From positions 1,609,001-1,673,000 of the forward strand of contig NZ_LT906451.1 of assembly GCF_900187355.1 (NCBI RefSeq): a DNA stretch of 64,000 nucleotides, written 5' to 3'. Position numbers and translations under genes: made by a program. The DNA is from Legionella lansingensis. GTDB lineage: Bacteria > Pseudomonadota > Gammaproteobacteria > Legionellales > Legionellaceae. Under the pieces are notes generated by a model. The model was not told the DNA's origin. It saw nothing but the letters and a program-made list of their open reading frames with translations, and ran no database searches. Positions 54,530 through 63,576 of the stretch are shown here, in pieces (position 1 is the first letter of the stretch; every line of letters starts with the position of its first letter).

Positions 54530-54615
54530 AAAAGATGGGTTATTATAACCGTGAACAGAAGAATTTAAAAAGAGTTATTCTCGATCCTCAAGTTTTTATT
54601 TGGCTTTTAGAACAT

Positions 54616-54693
54616 CGAATTACCGTGGCTTGACCACGGTATCCAGCGATCTGCAATAAACCATGGATACCGTGGTCAAGCCACGGTAATTCG
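54616..54693. repeat. Palindromic element, family B, full copy
   Basis: Two perfect 30-bp inverted arms (54616-54645 and 54664-54693) around an 18-nt centre. Each arm is a hairpin, CCGTGG-CTTGA-CCACGG, continuing to TATCCA. It differs from family A by base-pair-preserving changes in the stem. At 78 bp it has the same length as the copy in mnmC. It lies between rlmN and pilW, so it should be transcribed. Confidence 0.92.
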
Positions 54694-54733
54694 ACATTTT
54701 GGTTTGCTAAATGCAAAAATGTTGGGGATCGAG

Positions 54734-55873
54734 TTATTCATTCTCTGAAGCTTCCTTTTGCGATACAAAATGTAATTTCTGCCATCTTGCCGAACGACTC
54801 GTTCTGTCTTGGACCTCACCAGCCAGTTGGCCGCAGGCTGCATCGATATCATCTCCTCGGGTTTTTCTGGTGATGGTATTGATTCCCTTGGCAAGCAATT
54901 TGTCACGGAACGCATCAATAGTCGTTTGTGAGGAACGTTGATACTCAGTCATGGGAAAAGGGTTAAATGGGATCAGGTTAACCTTAGCGGGAACATCTCT
55001 TAACAATTTGATGAGTTGCTCAGCATGTTCAGGTTGATCATTAACATCCTTTAACATGACATACTCAAAAGTAACCCGTCTTTTAGGTTCATTTTTAAAA
55101 TAAGTTTTGCATATAGCCATTAACTCGGCTAAGGGGTATTTTTTATTAATGGGCACGAGTTCATTACGTAATTTATCATTAGGTGCATGTAGTGAAACAG
55201 CTAAAGCAACTGGACTGACTTCGCGTAACTGCCTTAATGCAGGCAACACCCCTGAGGTGCTTAAGGTCACTCGTCGTTTTGATAAACCATATGCGAAATC
55301 ATCCATCATAATGTCCATAGCAGCAACAACATTATCAAAATTAAGTAGGGGCTCTCCCATTCCCATCATAACAACATTAGTGATTCGTTTATCATGAGCC
55401 CCACCCTGCTGCGACAGTTCGCGCACGGCCACCCAGACCTGACCGATAATCTCGGCGGCTGAGAGATTACGATTAAACCCTTGTTTAGCAGTGGAACAGA
55501 AGCTGCAGTTTAAACCACAGCCAACTTGGGAAGAGACGCAAAGGGTGCCTCTATTTGTCTCAGGAATAAAAACGGTCTCGATACAGTTACCACAATCTAA
55601 TTTTAGCAACCACTTATGGGTACCATCATTAGATTTTTGGCAAGTCACGATTTCAGGTAAACGTATTTCAGCTATCTCAGTAAGCCTTTGTCGTAAATTC
55701 TTACCAAGATTAGTCATCTGAGTGAAATCATTAAAACCAGCCTGATGAATCCATTGCATCACTTGTTGCGCACGATAAGGTTTTTCACCCAAATCGCTAA
55801 AAAATTGGCGCATCTGCTGGTGATTCAAATTCAATAGATTAATTTTTTGGCCCATTTTCCCGACCTCTAACAC
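54734..55873 (-). CDS. rlmN: Dual-specificity 23S rRNA/tRNA m2A methyltransferase RlmN
   Basis: A radical-SAM enzyme that makes m2A2503 in 23S rRNA and m2A37 in some tRNAs. The 4Fe-4S cysteines are in [21 protein letters not shown] (CxxxCxxC), preceded by [32 protein letters not shown] and the catalytic Cys near the end ([18 protein letters not shown]) are intact. The start may be the internal Met7 ([19 protein letters not shown]). A hairpin and 118 bp separate it from ndk. Confidence 0.96.
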   Translation of the reverse strand: MLEVGKMGQKINLLNLNHQQMRQFFSDLGEKPYRAQQVMQWIHQAGFNDFTQMTNLGKNLRQRLTEIAEIRLPEIVTCQKSNDGTHKWLLKLDCGNCIETVFIPETNRGTLCVSSQVGCGLNCSFCSTAKQGFNRNLSAAEIIGQVWVAVRELSQQGGAHDKRITNVVMMGMGEPLLNFDNVVAAMDIMMDDFAYGLSKRRVTLSTSGVLPALRQLREVSPVALAVSLHAPNDKLRNELVPINKKYPLAELMAICKTYFKNEPKRRVTFEYVMLKDVNDQPEHAEQLIKLLRDVPAKVNLIPFNPFPMTEYQRSSQTTIDAFRDKLLAKGINTITRKTRGDDIDAACGQLAGEVQDRTSRSARWQKLHFVSQKEASENE

Positions 55874-55926
55874 CTGTATCGGACAATTTTAGATAATGCC
55901 AATGGCTACTACAGTACAGTATAACA

Positions 55927-55961
55927 CCCTTACATGCTTGCATCTCCCAAGCATATAAGGG
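55927..55961 (-). terminator. Hairpin between ndk and rlmN
   Basis: CCCTTACATGCTTG and CAAGCATATAAGGG form a 14-bp stem with one mismatch and a 7-nt loop, 31 nt after the ndk stop. It is followed on the minus strand by GTGTTATACT rather than a T run, so it may end ndk weakly. Confidence 0.55.
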
Positions 55962-55991
55962 CTAACAACTTGTCAGTTATAAAGTCCGAAC

Positions 55992-56417
55992 TTATCTCTT
56001 GCAGATTTCATGAGGCTCAAAGAAAAATGCAACTTCTTGAGCAGCTGTTTCTGCACTATCAGAACCATGCACCGCATTCGCATCAATGCTGTCAGCAAAA
56101 TCTGCACGAATAGTCCCAGGTGCAGCTTCCTTTGGATTCGTTGCTCCCATAAGCTCACGATTTTTAGCAATGGCATTTTCACCTTCTAATACCTGCATCA
56201 TGACTGGACCTGAGATCATGAAAGACACAAGATCTTTGAAGAAAGGGCGAGCTTTGTGCACAGCATAAAAACCTTCAGCTTGCTCACGAGAAAGTTGAAC
56301 CATCTTCGCAGCGACTATACGTAACCCCGCATTCTCAAAACGTGAATAAATTTGGCCAATCACCGATTTAGCAACAGCGTCAGGTTTAATGATAGACAAC
56401 GTTAACTCATTTGCCAT
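55992..56417 (-). CDS. ndk: Nucleoside diphosphate kinase
   Basis: Balances nucleoside triphosphates by a ping-pong mechanism through a phospho-histidine. The ATG at 56417 ([17 protein letters not shown]) is chosen because GGAG lies 7 nt upstream; the longer frame adds only MECA. The active-site His is in [17 protein letters not shown] (about residue 117), and the Kpn loop region [21 protein letters not shown] is normal. The 141 residues match the bacterial tetrameric enzymes. It leads the rlmN-pilW-rodZ-hisS-yfgM-bamB-der run. Confidence 0.97.
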   Translation of the reverse strand: MANELTLSIIKPDAVAKSVIGQIYSRFENAGLRIVAAKMVQLSREQAEGFYAVHKARPFFKDLVSFMISGPVMMQVLEGENAIAKNRELMGATNPKEAAPGTIRADFADSIDANAVHGSDSAETAAQEVAFFFEPHEICKR

Positions 56418-56520
56418 AGCACACTCCAAAATAACTAAGATTAAAAGCGCGACATTATACCTGATTGATGGGTCAGCTGGCTAATAGAAATTCATCTTAG
56501 GGGAATGACGATCGTGAAAA

Positions 56521-57408
56521 TCAGCTTTGTTCACCGATGGCAGCATCAAAAAGCAACGATTCTTTATTTTCTTCAGTTTGCGCTGGATCAAAGTGAAATT
56601 CTGGAAGCACTTTTATTAATTCATTGGTTCTTAAAATCAAATTATAAAACTGGCTGCGGAAATCTCGTAGCTTTGCAGTCATGTCACCTATTTTGTCCAT
56701 AAAAGCAGTAAACGAGGGCTCGGTTTCTAGCATGAAATCTCTTAGTTTGGGCATCTGGTCAACAAATTTTTGTCTTGCCTCGTTATTTAATGTCTGACCA
56801 AGTATTTTTTCAACCCGTGACCAACTTTCCCCCTTGAGTGATACGTCTTCTGTTTGAGTAAAATCATACATAATCAGCAGAATATTGATTGCTTGTATCA
56901 CAGCATTGTCGCTTGCAGAAACCCTTTCTGCCTGCAGGGCTTTTTTAATATCTCTGGCTACATTGGCCAAAACTTTATGCCATTGCTCAGTTAACTTCAT
57001 CAAACTTCGCTGGCTTTCGGCAATCAAGTTGTTATGGACCAACTCTTGCTCATGGAACGCTTCCCCGATTCTTATAAGTTCTTGTCGTTCCTTTTCCAGA
57101 TCCTCACGGGTAAAGCCACCAGGTGAGTCTTCGCTTTTAGATGTTTCTCCAGACAATAAATAATCAATAAATAGCTTTTGCGCATACACTTGGTAATCAT
57201 TAGCTTGCTGCAAAATAATACCATTGAGAACATTTTTTAAAGGGACATGCAGCACTCGATGATAAAAGGTATTAGGGCTTTTAATTGCACTAGCCAGATC
57301 TTCAGGTTGCAAGCGTATCTTGTATCTCTCCAAAATACGCTCAGCAGTAATTAAACCGTAAGTTGACAACCACTCTGATAAATCATTTTCTGTTTTTTCT
57401 TCGCTCAT
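56521..57408 (-). CDS. Hypothetical helical protein (295 residues)
   Basis: Not recognised. A soluble, acidic, largely helical protein. The middle (about 105-175) has coiled-coil character (REDLEKERQELIRIGEAFHEQELVHNNLIAESQRSLMKLTEQW is the visible stretch, in shortened form: KERQELIRIGEAFHEQEL). It has no signal peptide, membrane segment or catalytic motif. The acidic C-terminus (PAQTEENKESLLFDAAIGEQS) could be compatible with a Dot/Icm secretion signal, but this is speculation. It is divergent from miaE with 75 bp between the starts. Confidence 0.65.
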   Translation of the reverse strand: MSEEKTENDLSEWLSTYGLITAERILERYKIRLQPEDLASAIKSPNTFYHRVLHVPLKNVLNGIILQQANDYQVYAQKLFIDYLLSGETSKSEDSPGGFTREDLEKERQELIRIGEAFHEQELVHNNLIAESQRSLMKLTEQWHKVLANVARDIKKALQAERVSASDNAVIQAINILLIMYDFTQTEDVSLKGESWSRVEKILGQTLNNEARQKFVDQMPKLRDFMLETEPSFTAFMDKIGDMTAKLRDFRSQFYNLILRTNELIKVLPEFHFDPAQTEENKESLLFDAAIGEQS

Positions 57409-57483
57409 TATTCATCCAATTTGATTTTGCAACACTCTGTGATATAACGCTCTCTATTTTTAAAAGAGTATAGTTTAATTTTT

Positions 57484-58110
57484 ATGATGCTAAGCCCACA
57501 AACCCACGATTTGCAAATGTTAATTGATTTTCTTGGTGTCCCTACACCAAGTTTATGGCTAGAAGCATGCTTAGACAATTTACCTACACTGTTAATTGAT
57601 CATGCCCATTGTGAACGAAAAGCAGCTGCCACAGCCGTCAATTTTATTAGCAAATATCCTGAGAAAAAAGAACTGGTTGCAGCGATGTCTCCTTTAGCCC
57701 GTGAAGAGTTACTACATTTTGAGAAAGTGCTGCAATTCATGACCGAGCGTCAGATTCATTTTACTCCGTTACCGCCCTGTAATTATGCACAACAAATGCA
57801 TAAGCACGTCACAAAAGGAGGGTGTAACCAACGTTTGGTAGACCAGTTAATTGTTGGGGCAATCATTGAGGCGCGTTCATGTGAACGCTTCAATGCGCTC
57901 CTTTCTGTTCTTGAAGACCCACTGTTAAAAAAATTTTACTCATCCCTAGTCAAATCTGAAGCACGTCATTTTCAGGATTACCTGCAATTAGCAACGCTCT
58001 ATGGAAAAAACATTGAGGAGAGATGCAATTTTTTTATGCAAATTGAGAATGAATTGATTTCAGGGGAAGATAAGGTATTCCGTTTTCATAGCGGAATACC
58101 TTGTCATTGA
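57484..58110 (+). CDS. miaE: tRNA-(ms2io6A)-hydroxylase MiaE
   Basis: A non-haem di-iron enzyme that hydroxylates the isopentenyl group of ms2i6A37 in tRNA. The ferritin-like ligands are visible: Glu in HCERKAAATAVNFI, the ELLHFEKVLQFM pair, LIVGAIIEARSCERFNALL, and SLVKSEARHFQDYLQLA. At 208 residues it is somewhat shorter than the Salmonella enzyme. A TATAGT -10-like box lies 14 nt before the start, so the leader is short. The MiaA/MiaB partners are elsewhere. Confidence 0.92.
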   Translation: MMLSPQTHDLQMLIDFLGVPTPSLWLEACLDNLPTLLIDHAHCERKAAATAVNFISKYPEKKELVAAMSPLAREELLHFEKVLQFMTERQIHFTPLPPCNYAQQMHKHVTKGGCNQRLVDQLIVGAIIEARSCERFNALLSVLEDPLLKKFYSSLVKSEARHFQDYLQLATLYGKNIEERCNFFMQIENELISGEDKVFRFHSGIPCH

Positions 58111-58112
58111 AC

Positions 58113-58847
58113 TTAAGGTGTTAAACCACTACTTTCTTGTAAATCAGTCGTATCTGTCATGGATAGACCGAGTTTATTATTTATAAACGTATGAAAACCA
58201 TTTGTAGGATCCTTTTTGAGCCTATCGAAATCTGCCTTATCCAGCTCTCTACCGGTTTGATCTTTAACTTTACCGTCAGGCTGAATGGTAAGGTTGTTAT
58301 TTTGAGCCCACTCATTAAACGCATCGTCAAAAGGCTGCTGTGCTCCGGGGGGTATAGGAATAGGTGTTGTTTTATCCCCCTCTTTCTGAGTGAAATAGGC
58401 TTGCTTATGTAAAACGCCATTATCATCCAAGCCAACTACATAGGTGCAATCGTCCGTAAACTTTAACGTGTCTGATTTATCCCAAGAGGGATTATAGCTA
58501 GGTACACTCTTCCATCCAGCCAACAACTGTGGATGCCCCCACGGTATCTTTACATTCCATTCAGAAGCCAAAGCTGCGTTAAACGCTTTAAGAGAATTCA
58601 CAATATTGTTCATTCCAGTCGTCCATTCATTGTAAGCTTCAGCTCCTCCTCGCTGGTTGGCCATTGTCTCTTCCCATTTTTTCCAATTCTCTTCACGTAT
58701 GTCTTGGCGGACTTTAGTATCGGCTTCCGCATAATAGTTCGCTCTATTCTTTTTATTTTCTTCTTTAAGAGCATCTTGAGCAGCTTTGTTTTCCGCCGCT
58801 ACCTTATCCTGCACCTCTTGGGCGAACTTGGTTCTTTGATCTACCAT
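58113..58847 (-). CDS. Hypothetical protein (244 residues), minC-lpxH operon end
   Basis: Not recognised. The gene is real: a near-perfect ribosome site (AGGAGGAGAGG) stands before the ATG and the reading frame is the only long one. The N-terminal 70 residues are charged and coiled-coil-like (KFAQEVQDKVAAENKAAQDA, REENWKKWEETMANQRGG). The rest is globular and rich in Trp, Asn and Asp (WNVKIPWGHPQLLAGWKSVPSYN). The end has KLGLSMTDTTDLQESSGLTP. No signal peptide or membrane segment. It starts 12 nt after lpxH. An exported effector is possible but unsupported. Confidence 0.7.
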   Translation of the reverse strand: MVDQRTKFAQEVQDKVAAENKAAQDALKEENKKNRANYYAEADTKVRQDIREENWKKWEETMANQRGGAEAYNEWTTGMNNIVNSLKAFNAALASEWNVKIPWGHPQLLAGWKSVPSYNPSWDKSDTLKFTDDCTYVVGLDDNGVLHKQAYFTQKEGDKTTPIPIPPGAQQPFDDAFNEWAQNNNLTIQPDGKVKDQTGRELDKADFDRLKKDPTNGFHTFINNKLGLSMTDTTDLQESSGLTP

Positions 58848-58859
58848 CTACCTCTCCTC

Positions 58860-59588
58860 CTAAACAGGATAAATAAATTCAAAACCAATAGTTTTTTTAT
58901 AACACAGCACGCTGGGCCTGTCATCCCAATCACTTAAAACATATTGGCTATATTTCCTATTATTATACTCGTGATTTATTAAGCCTGCCTTATGTATGTG
59001 GCCATGAACCAAAGTATTTACTTGTCTTTGTTGCATGTGTTCTAGCATTGAATCTAAAACAATGTCCATTTGGGCTTCCGTTTTTCTTTTATTGCTTTGA
59101 CTATGCTCACGGACTTTATGAACAATTTTATTACGAAACTTAAATGGCAATCTTAGAAAAATTTTGGGGAAGTAAGGATTTCTAGTAAGGCGTCTAAACC
59201 ATTGATGTTTTTTATCATTGGTGCAATATCTATCGCCATGCGCAAGCATGATCGGTTGATCAAATTGAATCACGGCAGGCTCAGTGAGAATTTGCATATT
59301 GGCATAGGTGGCAAACTGATTACCTAATAAAAAATCGCGATTGCCATGAATGTAGTAAACACTGACCGCATTTTTTGCTAGCGAAGACAACCGCTCTGCA
59401 ACCCCCCTACTCCAAGAATCCAGCCCATCATCCCCAGGCCAAGCATGAAAAAAATCGCCTAAAATATAAAGACTTCGCGTATTAAGTGCTGCCCAATCAA
59501 TAAAGGCATTAAACCGCGCATTTATCTCTGGTTCATCAGGATGCAAATGTAAGTCGGAAATAAAAACAGCATCAACAGGTTCTAACAT
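58860..59588 (-). CDS. lpxH: UDP-2,3-diacylglucosamine diphosphatase LpxH
   Basis: A metallophosphatase of lipid A synthesis, cleaving UDP-2,3-diacylglucosamine to lipid X. The calcineurin-like metal ligands are visible: FISDLHLHPDEPEI, ILGDFFHAWPGDDG, YIHGNRDFLLG, MLAHGDRYCT and LVHGHIHKAGL. The usual GDxFE reads GDFFH here, a small departure at a position next to the metal site. 242 residues. The start overlaps the end of minC by 7 nt. Confidence 0.93.
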   Translation of the reverse strand: MLEPVDAVFISDLHLHPDEPEINARFNAFIDWAALNTRSLYILGDFFHAWPGDDGLDSWSRGVAERLSSLAKNAVSVYYIHGNRDFLLGNQFATYANMQILTEPAVIQFDQPIMLAHGDRYCTNDKKHQWFRRLTRNPYFPKIFLRLPFKFRNKIVHKVREHSQSNKRKTEAQMDIVLDSMLEHMQQRQVNTLVHGHIHKAGLINHEYNNRKYSQYVLSDWDDRPSVLCYKKTIGFEFIYPV

Positions 59589-60280
59589 AAGGCTTCTATA
59601 TGAATATGTTCATCTTGTAAATAAATTTGACACGGACCGCTCTGTGGTTCTATCGCATCACTTAAACGATAAAAACCGGCAATCGATACCAATTCTGCTT
59701 CTAGCGCTTGGCAAAAAATTCGTGCTTGCTGGTCACCTGAAATACCTGCTAAAGCTCGCCCTCGGAGCGCTCCATAGACATGAATATTCCCATCAGCGAG
59801 CAACTCTGCACCATGACTTACTGAAGCAGTGATCACCAAGTCACCATCCTTGCTAACAACCTGCTGTCCTGAGCGAACCGGAGAAGTTAATAGTTTTGTC
59901 CTGACAGACTCTGTATTGGCTACTTCATGTCCCTCCTCAAGGAGTGGCTTATCATGCGCCGAAGAGGCATTTAAGACAGCTAAACCTTGACATTGGGCAA
60001 GGGTGGCAAGTAAGGGGGTTGCCCCTTGAATCCCAACCGGAACCAAATGATGTTCGCGCAAACATCGACATAGAACCTGCAAGTCAAGCTCCACATCATC
60101 TAAAGCACTGCAGTCCAATACCACAGGCGTTCTATCGAAAAGCCGAGGCGCTTTGGCAATAACCTCAGCTAACTGTTGTGCAAAAAGCGCGGCATCAGAC
60201 CTTAGCAATTGCAAAACAGTGAAGGTGTAGAATCGACCCTTTAGCTTAAATGCCTGTGATTTCAATAAATTATCGACCAT
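59582..60280 (-). CDS. minC: Septum-site inhibitor MinC
   Basis: Blocks FtsZ assembly away from mid-cell. The start at 60280 (MVDNLLKSQAFKLKGRFYTF) is the family one; the upstream codons (MMDIVI) are unneeded. The N-terminal domain (about 1-110) and the C-terminal beta-helix (about 130-230, SGQQVVSKDGDLVITASVSHGAELLADGNIHVYGALRGRALAGISGD) are both present, with the RSGQ and GDQQARIFCQALEAELVSIAG signatures. minD and minE are not adjacent, so minC is separated from its partners and linked instead to lpxH. Confidence 0.94.
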   Translation of the reverse strand: MVDNLLKSQAFKLKGRFYTFTVLQLLRSDAALFAQQLAEVIAKAPRLFDRTPVVLDCSALDDVELDLQVLCRCLREHHLVPVGIQGATPLLATLAQCQGLAVLNASSAHDKPLLEEGHEVANTESVRTKLLTSPVRSGQQVVSKDGDLVITASVSHGAELLADGNIHVYGALRGRALAGISGDQQARIFCQALEAELVSIAGFYRLSDAIEPQSGPCQIYLQDEHIHIEALC

Positions 60281-60351
60281 AATCACGATATCCATCACCC
60301 TGTTTTTTGTTTATACTAACATGAGGGGATTAATAACAGAAGGATATCGAC

Positions 60352-62028
60352 GTGGATAAGATTTGGTTAGAACAGTACCAAAAGGGCGTACCTCAAGCAA
60401 TTGATCCAAACGAGTATACATCATTGGTTGAGTTATTTGAGCAATCTTGCCTTAAGTACGCCTCCAAAGTGGCCTATGTTAACCTAGGCAATTCAATAAC
60501 TTATGAAGAATTGGACAAAAAAAGTCGACAATTTGCCATTTATCTACAGCAACTAGGTCTAAAAAAAGGCGCACGTGTCGCTATCATGATGCCTAACTTA
60601 TTGCAATATCCCATTGCTCTATTCGGAATTTTGCGAGCTGGATACATTGTTGTAAATACCAATCCACTTTACACCCCTGATGAAGTCGCTCATCAAATGA
60701 AAGATTCTGGAGCCGAAGTGCTCATTGTTCTTGCCAATTTTGCGAAAACTGTGGAAAAAGCACTTCCACACACAAATATTAAGCATATTATTGTCACCGA
60801 AATTGGCGACATTTTCCCAACCATCAAACGATTTATCGTCAATGCTGTCGTAAAATATGTTAAGAAAATGGTACCTGCTTATGATCTTCCTCAAGCCGTA
60901 CGTTTTAATACGGCTTTGCGACGAGGAGAGAGTGGGACATTAGAACCGATACATCTTGATCACCATTCCATTGCTTTTCTGCAATACACTGGAGGAACAA
61001 CTGGGGTGGCCAAAGGAGCCATCTTAACCCACGGCAACATGATTGCCAATGTATTGCAAGCTTCCTCCTGGATAACTCCTTTAGCGATTGATGGTGAAGA
61101 TATTATTATCACTGCATTACCCCTCTATCATATCTTTTCACTGACTGCGAATTGTCTAACATTTATAAGAGCCGGTGCCAAGAATATACTAATAACGAAT
61201 CCACGTGATATTTCTCATTTCATCAGCGAGATTAAAACAAGTGGCTTTACTGCCATTACTGGCGTAAATACATTATTCAACGCTCTATTGAATCACCCTC
61301 GATTCGATGAAATTGATTTTTCAAAACTTAAACTTGCCTTAGCTGGTGGGATGGCTTTACAAAAAAGCGTTGCTTTAAGATGGAAAGAAAAAACGAATAC
61401 GCGAGTACTTGAAGCCTATGGTTTAACCGAAACAAGCCCTGCAGTCACTATCAATCCAATGTACCTAGAAGAATACAATGGTAGCATTGGTCTTCCCTTA
61501 CCATCCACAGAAATTGCGATTCGCGATAATGCCGGTCAGGATGTCCCTGTGGGTCAAGCCGGTGAATTATGTGTCAAAGGCCCGCAAGTCATGGCTGGCT
61601 ATTGGCAACGACCTGATGAAACAGCATTAGTCTTTACTCAAGACGGTTTTTTAAAAACTGGAGATATAGCAAGAGTTGATGAGAAAGGTTATGTCTACAT
61701 TGTCGATCGAAAAAAAGATATGATCGATGTTTCAGGTTTTAATGTATATCCAAACGAAGTAGAGCAGGTCATTAGCATGCACCCAGGAGTTCTTGAGGTG
61801 GGTGTTGTTGGCATTATGGATGAGGAGTCAGGCGAGAGGGTCAAAGCTTGTGTTGTTAAACGAGACCCAAATTTAACCGCGGAAGAAATTATTGCGCATT
61901 GTCGTGAACACTTAACCGCATACAAAATCCCTAAAGTTGTCGAATTTTATGAAGAGCTTCCCAAAACAAACGTCGGCAAAATTTTAAGGCGCGCATTAAA
62001 GGCGGAAGAGACATATATTGCTGCTTAA
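60352..62028 (+). CDS. fadD: Long-chain fatty-acid--CoA ligase FadD
   Basis: Activates fatty acids to acyl-CoA with ATP. The GTG start has AGAAGGA 8 nt upstream. The adenylate-forming signatures are YTGGTTGVAKGAILTHGNM (P-loop), the LEAYGLTETSPAV linker and KTGDIARVDEKGYVYIVDRKKDMIDVSGFNVYPNEVE. The end carries the catalytic Lys in PKTNVGKILRRALK. 558 residues, as in E. coli FadD. Host lipids are a plausible carbon source. The IS element begins 32 nt after the stop. Confidence 0.95.
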   Translation: MDKIWLEQYQKGVPQAIDPNEYTSLVELFEQSCLKYASKVAYVNLGNSITYEELDKKSRQFAIYLQQLGLKKGARVAIMMPNLLQYPIALFGILRAGYIVVNTNPLYTPDEVAHQMKDSGAEVLIVLANFAKTVEKALPHTNIKHIIVTEIGDIFPTIKRFIVNAVVKYVKKMVPAYDLPQAVRFNTALRRGESGTLEPIHLDHHSIAFLQYTGGTTGVAKGAILTHGNMIANVLQASSWITPLAIDGEDIIITALPLYHIFSLTANCLTFIRAGAKNILITNPRDISHFISEIKTSGFTAITGVNTLFNALLNHPRFDEIDFSKLKLALAGGMALQKSVALRWKEKTNTRVLEAYGLTETSPAVTINPMYLEEYNGSIGLPLPSTEIAIRDNAGQDVPVGQAGELCVKGPQVMAGYWQRPDETALVFTQDGFLKTGDIARVDEKGYVYIVDRKKDMIDVSGFNVYPNEVEQVISMHPGVLEVGVVGIMDEESGERVKACVVKRDPNLTAEEIIAHCREHLTAYKIPKVVEFYEELPKTNVGKILRRALKAEETYIAA

Positions 62029-62048
62029 GACAATGTAGTACCAATGTT

Positions 62049-62060
62049 GGGCCTTGGCCC
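62049..62060 (+). repeat. Left copy of the 12-bp IS target duplication
   Basis: GGGCCTTGGCCC directly precedes the left inverted repeat of the IS element, and the same sequence in the same orientation directly follows the right one at 63504-63515. Since the sequence is not self-complementary in its centre (TT), the two copies really are direct repeats. Confidence 0.9.
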
Positions 62061-63503
62061 ATAGCCGTCAGGCTAAGAAAGAAATTGTTTGTTTAACTTA
62101 TTGAAATAATAATAAAAAAAGCTAGAGTACCCTTTTAAATTTTTTCCCGCCAGGAAAACAACCAAAAGGGACTCTATGCTGCTGGATACCCTATCAAATA
62201 TTCCTCAAGAAATCTTTAAATTTTTTACTTATGAAGCGGATCGGATAGGAAAGGAAACAGGTTTTCAGAAACGCCGTTCAAAATTGACACCTAGTGTTTT
62301 TATAAAATCATTGATAACGCTCTGTTTTTCAGAACATTTTAATTTGGAACTTTTCTGTGGATTGGTAAAAACGCAAAAAGTTTATATCAAAAAACAATCA
62401 TTACATGAGCGATTTAACGAACGAACAGCCGGATTTCTTAAAGCCTTTTCATTATTCTGTTTAAAGCACTTTCAAATGAAAAAGTTACCTCAACTCCAAG
62501 GATTGGAGCAATTTAGTAGCCTTAACATCATTGATAGCAGTACTATATCCTTACATCAGGCGCTGAATGAGCTTTTTAAAGGCAGTGGCGGAGCCGCATC
62601 CAGTTCCGCTATGAAAATCCAAATGATGTTTGATTATCTTGGTGGACAAATAAAAGAGCTTACTCTAACTTCGGGCTGTGATAACGATCAGGGCTTTGAT
62701 AATTATTTTAATACTATTGAAAAAGGAGCTCTTTATTTAATGGATTTAGGTTATTTTAAACTGAACACGTTTAAGAAAATTATGGAAGAAAACGCTTTCT
62801 TCATAAGCCGCTTGCTCACCGGAACTAAACTTCTAACACAAGATAAGAAACCTTTTGATTTACTCGTTACCTTGGAGAATGCTGCACCATTCTTTTCTCA
62901 GCAGGTCCTTATGGGAGCAACGCATAAAATTCCTGTCCGCTTGGTCGCTCAACGATTACCACCAGTCATTGCCGAGCAAAGGCGGAGAAGACTTATAAAA
63001 GATCATCGTCGCCGTGGTTCCACACCAAACCAGGAATCGTTGGCTTTACAAAGTTGGTCTATTTATATTACCAATACCTCTGAAACTCAAATCAATAATA
63101 AAGCAATTCATCAAACGTATGCTTTACGATGGCAGGTAGAACTCCTCTTTAAATTAAGTAAATCCTTAATGCATATTGACTCTATCAAAACTAAAAAGTT
63201 TGCTCGAGTGATTATTGAAACCTATGGTAAGTTTATTGCAATGATGCTTTTGTTTTTGCTATGCAATCCCATGCGCAACATAGAAGGCAAACAACTCTCT
63301 TTTTATAAAGCCTGTCACCAACTAAGTTCCAAGGCTACTGGATTGATTATCGCCCTCATGTCTCCTTATCGATTAAAGCATTTCTTGAATGATTTCTATG
63401 AAAATCTCTCCCTCTTTGCTATCAAAGATTCAAAAAAGAAACCTCTTTTGACCTTTGACTTCTGCGAAGGAGAGTGCTTTTAAACTCTTAGCCTGACGGC
63501 TAT
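62061..63503 (+). mobile_element. IS4-family insertion sequence (1443 bp)
   Basis: Perfect 18-bp terminal inverted repeats, ATAGCCGTCAGGCTAAGA at 62061-62078 and its complement at 63486-63503, surround one transposase gene. The 12-bp direct repeat on both sides fits the IS4 subgroup, whose duplications are about 11-13 bp. The element appears complete and the transposase intact, so it may be active or recently so. It split a hairpin (GTTGGGCC-TT-GGCCCAAC) between fadD and kdsA. Confidence 0.93.
62176..63483 (+). CDS. IS4-family DDE transposase
   Basis: A 435-residue transposase with the DDE triad D120 (NIIDSSTISL), D190 (YLMDLGYF) and E322, the last in YALRWQVELLFKLSK, which matches the IS4 YREK pattern Y-(2)-R-(3)-E-(6)-K exactly. 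AAAGGGA lies 5 nt before the ATG. No frameshift or stop is seen. The N-terminal part is a likely DNA-binding region (LTPSVFIKSLITLCFSEHFN). Confidence 0.94.
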   Translation: MLLDTLSNIPQEIFKFFTYEADRIGKETGFQKRRSKLTPSVFIKSLITLCFSEHFNLELFCGLVKTQKVYIKKQSLHERFNERTAGFLKAFSLFCLKHFQMKKLPQLQGLEQFSSLNIIDSSTISLHQALNELFKGSGGAASSSAMKIQMMFDYLGGQIKELTLTSGCDNDQGFDNYFNTIEKGALYLMDLGYFKLNTFKKIMEENAFFISRLLTGTKLLTQDKKPFDLLVTLENAAPFFSQQVLMGATHKIPVRLVAQRLPPVIAEQRRRRLIKDHRRRGSTPNQESLALQSWSIYITNTSETQINNKAIHQTYALRWQVELLFKLSKSLMHIDSIKTKKFARVIIETYGKFIAMMLLFLLCNPMRNIEGKQLSFYKACHQLSSKATGLIIALMSPYRLKHFLNDFYENLSLFAIKDSKKKPLLTFDFCEGECF

Positions 63504-63515
63504 GGGCCTTGGCCC
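63504..63515 (+). repeat. Right copy of the 12-bp IS target duplication
   Basis: GGGCCTTGGCCC, identical in sequence and orientation to 62049-62060. Joined without the element, the sequence reads as one 18-bp hairpin GTTGGGCC-TT-GGCCCAAC. Confidence 0.9.
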
Positions 63516-63553
63516 AACAACTCCAACATCAAACGGTACGGTATCTTAAAATT

Positions 63554-63571
63554 GTTGGGCCAAGGCCCAAC
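63554..63571 (-). terminator. kdsA terminator hairpin
   Basis: On the minus strand GTTGGGCC-TT-GGCCCAAC is followed by AATTTTAAG, and it lies 5 nt after the kdsA stop. The stem is a perfect 8 bp. It is the same palindrome as the one split by the IS element, in the opposite orientation. Confidence 0.75.
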
Positions 63572-63576
63572 CTATT

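Noticed and set aside
63504-63571. Second IS end or tandem IS
   Set aside because: The hairpin at 63554-63571 resembles the target duplication but lacks the ATAGCCGTCAGG terminal repeat, so it is a separate terminator.
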